Source: Eubacterium sp. (lineage in GTDB: Bacteria > Bacillota_A > Clostridia > Lachnospirales > Lachnospiraceae). Taken from it: a stretch of 7,325 bases of DNA. The translations under genes were made by a program, and so were the position numbers. Positions 1-5,969 of the stretch are shown here, one piece after another. The notes under the pieces were generated by a model, which was not told where the DNA came from, ran no database searches, and saw only the letters and a list, made by a program, of their open reading frames with translations. The stretch spans positions 1 through 7,325 of the forward strand of contig JAMPGN010000211.1 in assembly GCA_023663915.1 (NCBI GenBank), written 5' to 3'. How positions within the stretch are numbered: the stretch's first letter is position 1; the number at the start of each line of letters is the position of its first letter.

Positions 1-79
1 TTAAGAAAGCCTCAACCGTCGCGTAACCAATCCCCCTGCTGCCGCCGGTTACGATGGCGACTTTGTTCTCCAATAACAT
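1..79 (-). CDS. Short-chain dehydrogenase/reductase, N-terminal fragment (cut by window edge)
   Basis: The 26 visible residues begin MLLENKVAIVTGGSRGIG. This is the N-terminal beta strand and TGxxxGxG glycine-rich loop of the classical short-chain dehydrogenase/reductase fold, which binds NAD(P)(H). The gene continues past the left edge, so the catalytic Tyr-x-x-x-Lys and the substrate cannot be seen. It could be a FabG-like 3-oxoacyl-ACP reductase or any other classical SDR. The ATG is supported by a perfect AAGGAGG at 88-94, eight bases upstream. It lies downstream of purA on the same strand, 176 bp from its stop, with a terminator-like structure and its own candidate promoter between them, so it is probably a separate transcription unit. 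Confidence 0.82.
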   Translation of the reverse strand, partial: MLLENKVAIVTGGSRGIGYATVEAFL

Positions 80-135
80 GAAAAAAACCTCCTTCTCATT
101 AGGCGATATGCCCTTCTTGAAATAATATTTTCTTT

Positions 136-144
136 AGTATACCA
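136..144 (-). promoter_or_regulatory. Candidate extended -10 promoter for the SDR gene
   Basis: On the minus strand the sequence reads TGG followed by TATACT. This is an extended -10 element (TGn) joined to a near-consensus -10 hexamer at 141-136. No good -35 hexamer is found 17 bp upstream, where the sequence is T-rich, which is acceptable for an extended -10 promoter. The start point would be near 129, giving a leader of about 50 nt before the ATG at 79. This is inference from motif match only. Confidence 0.4.
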
Positions 145-160
145 TAGTTTTGAATAAAAA

Positions 161-227
161 ACGAACAAGTTCGATTACGAGATTATGAGTAATTTCTAAG
201 AGATACCATGCATCTTAGAAAACTCAT
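161..227 (-). terminator. Probable purA transcription terminator with long stem-loop
   Basis: On the minus strand, just after the purA stop, there is a perfect 9-bp inverted repeat (TTTCTAAGA / TCTTAGAAA, 213-221 and 193-201, 11-nt loop). It is extended by ATGAGT/ACTCAT across a 2-nt bulge, giving 15 bp in all. A smaller hairpin follows (CGAAC, TT, GTTCG at 173-162) and runs directly into six U residues. The small hairpin plus U-run is the terminator-like part. The larger stem may protect the mRNA 3' end. The short stem makes termination efficiency uncertain. Confidence 0.5.
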
Positions 228-255
228 CGCGAACTCGAAGTTTGTCTAAGAATTA

Positions 256-1548
256 TTATCTCTTCAACGGACTCTCCCGATAGATAATGTCTGATCTGCT
301 CGGACCGTTGGAGATCATCGTGATCGGATAGCCGATCTGTTCTTCTATGAACTCCACATAATTACGGCAGTTCTCCGGTAATTCTTCATAAGCTTTGATC
401 CCCCGGATATCGCATTTCCAACCCGGCATTTTCTTGAGTACCGGCTTTGCTTTTTCCAGCTTACAGGTCACGGGAAAATCTGTCGTGACTTCTCCGTCCA
501 CCTCGTACCCGACGCATACGGGAATCTCGTCCAGATATCCCAGCACATCGAGTACCGTAAATGCCACGTCCGTCGCGCCCTGCAGCCTGCACCCGTACTT
601 GGAGGCCACGCAGTCAAACCAGCCCATGCGACGCGGACGCCCCGTGGTCGCGCCGAACTCGCCGCCGTCTCCGCCGCGCCTTCTGAGCTCGTCCGCCTCG
701 TCCCCGAAGATTTCCGACACGAAAGCACCCGCCCCCACTGCGGAGGAATATGCCTTGCATACCGTGATGATCTCCTTGATCTCGTAAGGTGGAAGTCCTG
801 CACCGATCGCCCCAAACGCTGCAAGCGTGGAAGAAGACGTCACCATCGGATAAATACCATGATCCGGATCTTTCAAGGTGCCGAGCTGCCCTTCTAAAAG
901 AACAGTCTTCCCGTCCTTCAAAGCACGGTCTAAATACGCCGACACATTGCACACATAAGGCGCGATCATCTCTTTGTATTCATGCAGTGTATCGAAAAGC
1001 TCCTCCGGCTTCATCGGCGGTTTATGGTATAAATGTTCCAAGAGCACATTCTTGGTCTCGCAGATGCGCTCCACCTTGTCTTTTAACAACTCCTCATCGA
1101 AAAGCTCACTCACCTGAAAACCGATCTTCGCATATTTATCTGAATAAAAAGGTGCAATGCCCGACTTCGTAGAGCCAAACGATTTGCCGCCAAGCCGCTC
1201 CTCCTCACACTGGTCAAACAGAATGTGGTACGGCATGACCATCTGACACCTGTCCGACACGAGAATCTTCGGCATCGGCACGCCCCTGTCCGTGAGCGAC
1301 TTGATCTCATTCATTAAAATCGGAATATTCAATGCTACGCCATTGCCGATGACGCTGGTCGTATGATCGTAAAAAACGCCCGACGGCAGCGTATGGAGCG
1401 CAAATTTCCCGTAACTGTTTACGATTGTATGCCCTGCATTGGCACCGCCCTGGAAACGCACGATGATATCCGCTTTTTCCGCTAACATATCCGTGATCTT
1501 GCCTTTGCCCTCGTCTCCCCAGTTGGCGCCGACTACTGCTTTTACCAT
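256..1548 (-). CDS. purA: Adenylosuccinate synthetase (PurA), divergent clostridial form
   Basis: PurA joins IMP and L-aspartate using GTP to make adenylosuccinate, the first committed step from IMP to AMP; it is a cytosolic homodimer. The 430 residues match the usual length of about 430. Visible family motifs are the N-terminal GDEGKGK loop (11-17, with the catalytic-type Asp12), GANAGHT with His40, VTSSST (236-241), GGEFGATTGRPRR (295-307) and the C-terminal SNGPSRS. The start is the ATG at 1548, with AGGAGG a few bases upstream. Several usually conserved positions differ: GSTKSGIAP (125-133) where GTTGRGIGP is typical, GQLG (220-223) for GAQG, and AYSSAVGAGAFVSE for the usual Y(S/T)TRVGxGPFPTE. 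I recall the same changes in Lachnospiraceae PurA sequences, so this is probably a lineage form rather than a damaged copy. GC content is visibly higher than in the genes to its right. Confidence 0.93.
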   Translation of the reverse strand: MVKAVVGANWGDEGKGKITDMLAEKADIIVRFQGGANAGHTIVNSYGKFALHTLPSGVFYDHTTSVIGNGVALNIPILMNEIKSLTDRGVPMPKILVSDRCQMVMPYHILFDQCEEERLGGKSFGSTKSGIAPFYSDKYAKIGFQVSELFDEELLKDKVERICETKNVLLEHLYHKPPMKPEELFDTLHEYKEMIAPYVCNVSAYLDRALKDGKTVLLEGQLGTLKDPDHGIYPMVTSSSTLAAFGAIGAGLPPYEIKEIITVCKAYSSAVGAGAFVSEIFGDEADELRRRGGDGGEFGATTGRPRRMGWFDCVASKYGCRLQGATDVAFTVLDVLGYLDEIPVCVGYEVDGEVTTDFPVTCKLEKAKPVLKKMPGWKCDIRGIKAYEELPENCRNYVEFIEEQIGYPITMISNGPSRSDIIYRESPLKR

Positions 1549-1587
1549 GGTGATTCCTCCTTTTATTTACGATATTTACAGAGTTTT

Positions 1588-1612
1588 GATATGAAGATGG
1601 TCTTCTTATATC
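1588..1612 (-). promoter_or_regulatory. Stem-loop in the purA 5' leader
   Basis: On the minus strand GATAT-AA-GAAGA-CCA-TCTTC-ATATC can form a 10-bp stem with a 2-nt bulge and a 3-nt loop, about 40 nt before the purA start codon. No U-run follows, so it is not a terminator. It could stabilise the leader or form part of a regulatory switch with the upstream terminator. The function is unknown and the structure is a prediction by eye. Confidence 0.35.
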
Positions 1613-1638
1613 TTGGATTTATTTTCTCTAAATCATAC

Positions 1639-1668
1639 AAAAAACGGGCTGTAAAAAACCCGCTTTTT
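1639..1668 (-). terminator. Intrinsic terminator between the receptor gene and purA (possible purA attenuator)
   Basis: The minus strand reads AAAAAGCGGG, a 10-nt loop, then CCCG followed by TTTTTT. The CGGG/CCCG core is extended by five A-U pairs across a single-base bulge, and a U-run follows immediately. It lies about 100 nt past the stop of the large TIR gene and so can end its transcript. It also lies downstream of the best purA promoter, so it could attenuate purA. The A-run on the opposite side makes it potentially bidirectional, although no rightward gene enters it. Confidence 0.6.
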
Positions 1669-1683
1669 GTTTTTTACTTTATG

Positions 1684-1712
1684 ATTATAGAATAGTTTTT
1701 ACCATAAGTAAA
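1684..1712 (-). promoter_or_regulatory. Candidate sigma-A promoter for purA
   Basis: On the minus strand TTTACT (1712-1707, 4 of 6 matches to the -35 consensus) is separated by exactly 17 bp from a perfect TATAAT (1689-1684). Transcription would start near 1677, giving a purA leader of about 130 nt that contains the terminator hairpin and the bulged stem-loop. A second TATAAT exists at 1728-1723 but has no convincing -35 at the right distance. Confidence 0.5.
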
Positions 1713-1769
1713 ATCAATATTTATTATATGTGATATAAGCTGTGTGTATACTTTCTAAAATAATCTATT

Positions 1770-4700
1770 TCACAATACGATTGTCTTTATTTTATCATCA
1801 ATTTCTTTGGCATAACCATCTGTGTCCACAGTTTTATAATCCGATAGCCGCAAAGATGGCAAAAACAGTTTGGATATTTCTCCCAAAAATTCACTTACAT
1901 TTTCAGCAAAATGGATTATGGCACGGTATTCATCAATGATTCCCGCCATATTTTGAATATCGTTCAATTCCTTCACTTTTCTGGTAAGACTCTCCTTCTG
2001 CTCTTCCCAATATTTTATGATATTGTATTTATATTCAAAATTGAACAGACTTTCTTTATCCGATGCGCTGACGGACACTGGAAAAACTTTATCTATATAT
2101 TTATCATCCTTCAATAATTGTTCCACTTCATACATACAATTTCCGCTATGCAGATACGCGTCTGAAACAATCACTACCACATAATCTGTCTCTCTTATGG
2201 ACTTCATAAACTGATTCAGGTTGTCCCAGGATTTTAAATGTGTTTTATCAAGAATCACATGATACTTATACCGCTCCAACGATGCCGCAAAATGTTCCGC
2301 CAGCTCTGTATCAGCTCCGGCGTGTGAAATAAAAATAGAAATCATCTGATCCATTTGATCTGCTCCTCCTTCCTCTTCGGCTGTTTTCAAGGTTTCATAT
2401 TGTAAATTCCTATCCCCGTTATTATCCAGCATAAATTCCGAATTTCTGCTTTCCAGCCATTGCTCCCTACGTTCAATCCGTCCCAGCATGTTTTCTATTC
2501 TCCTTACGCTCGTTTCGGATTCAAACCGCATTTCTTTCTGAAATTCTTTCGGGAAATTGATGATTCTCTGCTCTGTATCAAACTGAATCGTGATATCAAA
2601 GTCATCCTTTTTCCTAAAAATAACATTTACTACGATTCCGGTTCCTAATGAATCATGTATCACTTTCTCATGGTAAGGCCATTCATGAAACCATTCCGCT
2701 TTCTTTTCCCGGGCGCAGACAATAAGATCACGATTACATCCAAAGAAAGCTTCGCTTTCTATTTCAACTGTACTATCCGGTATCGTCGCCTGCAGATATT
2801 CACAATTAAAGAAAGCTGCTCTCTTTATCTGCTTTAATCCCTCTTTTAAAGAAATGTTTACAAGATTAAAACAGGAAGTAAAAGTCGCTTCTTCAATCGC
2901 CTTGATACCTGCCGGAATATTGATACTGGTTAAACTCTTACACCATTGAAATGCGTATTTCCCTATATACTCACAAGAATCCGGTATATTTATCTCATTC
3001 AGACAACGGCAGCCCGAAAATGCATTTTGGCGTATTTCCTTAATGGTATCCGGAAGCTTAATTTTTTCAATGAGTCCTTGTTCTTCAAAGCACATACCCC
3101 CTATAGCGACAACCGGTTTTCCCTCTATTTTCTTCGGAAGCACAACGATCGATTTGTCGAATATCTTGCCGGTTCTCTCGATAACGATGGAATGATTCAT
3201 AACGCTATATCTGTAATAGATTCCTTCCATTACGGTATCATAATAGCTGGTGTCTGTTTCCTTCTTTTCTGCTCTTTGAGACAACCTAGTATTCCTCATT
3301 AAAATATTTTTCGCTTCATCGTCGTTTTTATCTATTTTGATTATTTGCTGAGCAACCATCTGTGCCGCATCAAATTCATACCGCTCAATATAAACATGCA
3401 TTAGCGGACGCAAAATAGACAGGCTGCTCTTCTTATTACCTTTTAATGAAATATTATGTGTATTACTATACAGCCGTACTGCTTCTTCAAAATATAATTT
3501 AGCCTTCAACAGATCTCTATATTGATTGTCCGGATCAAAATCCTGATAGATCATTCCCATAGCCGCTTTTTTTCTATAAATGTCTGGAAAATCATCCGGT
3601 ATATTTTGTAATATGTCAAAAGCCTCCTCAAACTGCTTTTTTCGTTTCAGTTCATGGGAAAATCCCGTTACAATAGTCACATACGTTGTCTGCATGGCAG
3701 TATCATTATTTTGATTATTTTGATTATTTTGAATAACCGTTGAAAAACTGCTGATCCATTTTCTATGCTCTTTATCACTCAACTGCTTAAGAAGTTCAAT
3801 TTTCTTTAAGTCGGGTTTACTTTCATCGAGTAAACTGTCAACCTCACGTGCAAAAGAAGTAAGGTATTTTGTCAAAATTCCGAAATTCTGAAAATCCATA
3901 TTTAAAAAAGGCATATAAAGCATTCGTGCCTCTTCAAATTGCTTGTTTTCTTCAAGCATACCCCCTAGACGAAGTATGGAAACAGAATCATTTGCATTGA
4001 TTTCTTCAATGATTTTCGTATAAAATAATCTCTGGTACGTATTGATCCGATAGCGGTATTCGCTATTTCTCTGGATAAATTTCGCGTCACAGAGTCGCTC
4101 TATCCTCTGGGATAATTGCCTGTAATTCTCCTCACAGATATAATTCATCAATCCAGCCGGCACTTCATTAGAATGCGATAAGGAAAACGATACATATTTC
4201 TGCCATGTGGTCAGTGCTGCCTTTGTGGAAAGACCATAAGGGCAAACAGCCTTATGGAAAGAAGCCGAAATATACTGTTCCTGTATGGTATCCTGTGCAT
4301 GATCTGCAGCCAGCTTAGCCAGTTCCAGGGAATATAATCTTCCCTTGTCTGTTATGATCTGCCGATAGTTATTTTTTGTGTAAAAAATATCCAATATGCA
4401 TTTGATATCCACCCCTGCCGGAACTAACTCAGGAAGAAACAGATTGGAAAGGGAAAAAACATGCTTTTCAAACGAAACTACGGTATTGCGATCCATCCGT
4501 TCCATATTAACCAGCTCTACTAAAGTATCCGTCACATTATTGGATGTCTGGCTGAAAAATGCCTCGGCATCCATATCATGCCGCAATTTAATAGAGGCTA
4601 TCCGGTCTTTCGTCTCGGATGTGTAAGTAATCTGAACAGGTCTGTTAACCGTGTCTTTAAAACACTCTATTAATTCCTCTTCATACATGTTATCCAGTCC

Positions 4701-5726
4701 AGATATGGAACCAAGCAAAGAAAACGTAATATCAACATTAAACAAATTCAATGCCGCTATATATTTATATACGCCGGAAATCGGAACCTTGCACCTGTAA
4801 TCAAGACGTGCCGTCTTTTCTTCCCATACTTTCCATGTCCATTGATATTCCTTATCGCGGGCATCTGCCGCATCCATAATCTCATTATGTACAGACTCAT
4901 TATATTTCGATTCAAAGTCTCTTGCTATTTCTTCTATACCCTTTTCATAAGATAACTGCGCTAAGACGGTTTTCACACGGTCTGCATCCAAATGGTTGGA
5001 TTTACTAATTGCCTCCGCTTTATTTTGTATAATACTGCGCTTCAGCTCGTCCGGAAATATAACATTGTATATATAGTCCCGATTAAAAAACCGCTGATAC
5101 AATTCGTCCATCATGGGATTTCTGATCACCCCATTGTGAATGCAAAAACTTATCGCTTCTCTGCGCCAAAGCGGAAAACTCTTGTTTTGAGACAGAATTG
5201 CCCTGATTTCATTTACCCGCTCGGATAGAATCAGATGAAAATCTTTATACTTTTTCCAATTATTCCTTTCTTTCGTATGCGAATAAATCTCCTGGAGAAG
5301 TTCGGGATATCTGCTAAAATTATCAATGCAGAACAATACTTTCTTTCTCTTATTTGCAGACACAACTTCATCCATATAATTGACGAAATAATCCACATTC
5401 ACATTGTTTGTGGTATCCAAGAAAAAGGTAAGGATGCCCTGCTGCTTCGCATAGAGCGCTGTCTGACATAATAAAGTTGTTTTGCCGGTGCCGCCCTCAG
5501 CCATTAGAAACAGCGGACTATGGACACTTAGCGCCTTCTCATACAAATCTATGACATAATCCTCATTTGGAAGACATATATGATTGCATACTGCCTGCAT
5601 GGTTACTTCCGAATACCCTGCATAATATGCAAAATAAACGTTATCATATTCATAGTCATATTCCTGTCTGTCAATGATATTCTCTTCTAAAAAATCGTCG
5701 TCTATGGGAACGATTTCTGTATACAT
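1770..5726 (-). CDS. NLR-like protein: STAND-type NTPase, TPR-like helices, BspA-type LRRs, SH3-like module and C-terminal TIR domain
   Basis: This 1318-residue, apparently cytosolic protein has no signal peptide or membrane segment. Walker A is AEGGTGKT (76-83), Walker B VLFCIDN (130-136, Asp135), and a sensor-like LILSER follows (165-170). Residues 310-392 resemble the winged-helix part of STAND ATPases. Residues 400-580 are alpha-helical and 590-820 hold TPR-like pairs such as KQFEEA. Residues 870-1005 are BspA-type LRRs, 1023-1066 an SH3/Tudor-like module, and 1127-1205 a TIR domain (IFISHAGAD; SGNCMYE with Glu1200 as putative NADase residue) with a helical tail. The start is the ATG at 5726 with AAGAGG 8 bases upstream. 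STAND proteins switch on when a repeat region senses a ligand; TIR effectors in bacterial defence often cleave NAD+. By inference this is a single-protein immune receptor, perhaps antiphage; the trigger is unknown. Confidence is high for the domains and moderate for the role. Confidence 0.85.
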   Translation of the reverse strand: MYTEIVPIDDDFLEENIIDRQEYDYEYDNVYFAYYAGYSEVTMQAVCNHICLPNEDYVIDLYEKALSVHSPLFLMAEGGTGKTTLLCQTALYAKQQGILTFFLDTTNNVNVDYFVNYMDEVVSANKRKKVLFCIDNFSRYPELLQEIYSHTKERNNWKKYKDFHLILSERVNEIRAILSQNKSFPLWRREAISFCIHNGVIRNPMMDELYQRFFNRDYIYNVIFPDELKRSIIQNKAEAISKSNHLDADRVKTVLAQLSYEKGIEEIARDFESKYNESVHNEIMDAADARDKEYQWTWKVWEEKTARLDYRCKVPISGVYKYIAALNLFNVDITFSLLGSISGLDNMYEEELIECFKDTVNRPVQITYTSETKDRIASIKLRHDMDAEAFFSQTSNNVTDTLVELVNMERMDRNTVVSFEKHVFSLSNLFLPELVPAGVDIKCILDIFYTKNNYRQIITDKGRLYSLELAKLAADHAQDTIQEQYISASFHKAVCPYGLSTKAALTTWQKYVSFSLSHSNEVPAGLMNYICEENYRQLSQRIERLCDAKFIQRNSEYRYRINTYQRLFYTKIIEEINANDSVSILRLGGMLEENKQFEEARMLYMPFLNMDFQNFGILTKYLTSFAREVDSLLDESKPDLKKIELLKQLSDKEHRKWISSFSTVIQNNQNNQNNDTAMQTTYVTIVTGFSHELKRKKQFEEAFDILQNIPDDFPDIYRKKAAMGMIYQDFDPDNQYRDLLKAKLYFEEAVRLYSNTHNISLKGNKKSSLSILRPLMHVYIERYEFDAAQMVAQQIIKIDKNDDEAKNILMRNTRLSQRAEKKETDTSYYDTVMEGIYYRYSVMNHSIVIERTGKIFDKSIVVLPKKIEGKPVVAIGGMCFEEQGLIEKIKLPDTIKEIRQNAFSGCRCLNEINIPDSCEYIGKYAFQWCKSLTSINIPAGIKAIEEATFTSCFNLVNISLKEGLKQIKRAAFFNCEYLQATIPDSTVEIESEAFFGCNRDLIVCAREKKAEWFHEWPYHEKVIHDSLGTGIVVNVIFRKKDDFDITIQFDTEQRIINFPKEFQKEMRFESETSVRRIENMLGRIERREQWLESRNSEFMLDNNGDRNLQYETLKTAEEEGGADQMDQMISIFISHAGADTELAEHFAASLERYKYHVILDKTHLKSWDNLNQFMKSIRETDYVVVIVSDAYLHSGNCMYEVEQLLKDDKYIDKVFPVSVSASDKESLFNFEYKYNIIKYWEEQKESLTRKVKELNDIQNMAGIIDEYRAIIHFAENVSEFLGEISKLFLPSLRLSDYKTVDTDGYAKEIDDKIKTIVL
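2112..2348 (-). other. TIR domain coding segment (residues 1127-1205)
   Basis: The core begins with a beta strand ending in IFISHAGAD (box 1), continues through HVILDKTHLKSWD (1156-1168) and the hydrophobic strand DYVVVIVSDAYL (1181-1192), and reaches SGNCMYEVEQLL (1194-1205). Cys1197 and Glu1200 match the C-x-x-E pattern that carries the catalytic glutamate in NAD+-consuming bacterial TIR domains. A further strand (KVFPVSVS) and helices extend to the C-terminus. Retention of the glutamate predicts an active enzyme rather than a scaffold TIR. Confidence 0.85.
2529..2660 (-). other. Possible SH3/Tudor-like beta-barrel module (residues 1023-1066)
   Basis: The segment has the pattern H-x3-GTGIVV...DITIQFDTEQRIINFPKEF. 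This recalls the small beta-barrel of the type seen at UvrD/PcrA C-termini, where a glycine-rich GxGxV turn is followed by an IxVxF strand and a final FP-x-x-F. It sits between the LRRs and the TIR domain, with a charged helical linker (1067-1125) after it. The assignment rests on pattern memory and is tentative. Confidence 0.45.
2712..3119 (-). other. BspA-type leucine-rich repeat segment (about six 22-23-residue repeats, residues 870-1005)
   Basis: Successive units begin at residues 870, 895, 918, 941, 964 and 986. Each follows the pattern I-x-x-I-x-x-x-(A/T)F-x-x-C-x-x-L-x-x-I-x-(I/L)P-(D/A)-(S/G), for example CEYIGKYAFQWCKSLTSINI. This is the BspA (LRR_5) class of leucine-rich repeat. These repeats are most familiar in secreted adhesins, but here they sit inside a protein with no export signal. 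A sensor or autoinhibitory role is therefore the most reasonable inference. Confidence 0.85.
3705..3731. repeat. In-frame 9-bp tandem repeat (3 copies)
   Basis: The unit attattttg occurs three times head to tail without mismatch. In the reading frame of the large leftward gene it encodes repeated Gln-Asn-Asn (about residues 666-674), in a linker between helical segments. Because the unit is a multiple of three, slippage would change linker length without breaking the frame. Confidence 0.9.
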
Positions 5727-5773
5727 GCAAAATACCTCTTTTGTTATATTTATGTCTGGAAACAGAACAATAA

Positions 5774-5832
5774 AAACGGCTGCTCTTTTAACGACAATGC
5801 TAGTAATATTATATCAGGAAGCGCAGCCGTTT
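5774..5832. promoter_or_regulatory. 10-bp perfect inverted repeat straddling the receptor promoter
   Basis: AAACGGCTGC (5774-5783) and GCAGCCGTTT (5823-5832) are perfect inverted copies, with centres about 49 bp apart. After one mismatch the pairing continues for five more positions including two G-U. One arm lies in the -35/-10 spacer of the leftward promoter and the other lies about 20-30 bases after its predicted start. This suggests paired operator half-sites. If transcription instead began farther upstream, the RNA hairpin followed by UUUUUAUU could act as a terminator or attenuator of the receptor gene. Confidence 0.5.
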
Positions 5833-5836
5833 ACAA
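5808..5836 (-). promoter_or_regulatory. Candidate sigma-A promoter for the NLR-like gene
   Basis: On the minus strand TTGTAA (5836-5831, 4 of 6 matches) is spaced 17 bp from a perfect TATAAT (5813-5808). The start would be near 5801, giving a 5' leader of about 75 nt before the ATG at 5726. The spacer contains one arm of the inverted repeat at 5823-5832, so a protein bound there would compete with RNA polymerase. Confidence 0.55.
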
Positions 5837-5896
5837 GATTTTATAGTTTTTGGAATTTTGTTTCTATAACTAGCTTTTAAAAAATCTGATCATAAC

Positions 5897-5925
5897 TTGT
5901 TTTCAATCTTAATGCATAGTATAAT
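5897..5925 (+). promoter_or_regulatory. Candidate sigma-A promoter for the Uma2-like gene
   Basis: TTGTTT (5897-5902) and a perfect TATAAT (5920-5925) are separated by 17 bp. The start would be near 5932, leaving a leader of roughly 40 nt that ends in the AGGAGGG ribosome binding site at 5960-5966. It is divergent from the receptor promoter, about 60 bp away and not overlapping it. Confidence 0.6.
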
Positions 5926-5969
5926 AGAAGATATTTATTAGCTGAAAAACTTGATTATTAGGAGGGAAT

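Noticed and set aside
395..1310. Open frames at 395-787 (+), 789-1172 (+), 468-824 (-), 614-952 (-) and 1110-1310 (-) within purA
   Set aside because: They overlap a clear PurA frame, lie in its GC-rich part, have low-complexity or unfamiliar compositions and no ribosome binding sites of note. They are shadows.
256..1548. A PurZ-like (2-aminoadenylosuccinate) enzyme instead of PurA
   Set aside because: The N-terminal GDEGKGK aspartate that changes in phage PurZ is kept here, and length and context fit chromosomal PurA. The other substitutions are reported as a finding.
1715..1740. Hairpin TTATAT-CAC-ATATAA as terminator of the TIR gene
   Set aside because: The stem is six A-U pairs with no G-C content and no U-run. 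The CGGG/CCCG hairpin at 1639-1668 is a better terminator.
1742..5880. Several rightward open frames of 60-118 codons antisense to the large TIR gene, including 2946-3302
   Set aside because: They follow from the AT-rich antisense strand, show no recognisable domain and lack convincing start signals. The opposite frame is continuous for 1318 codons with clear domains.
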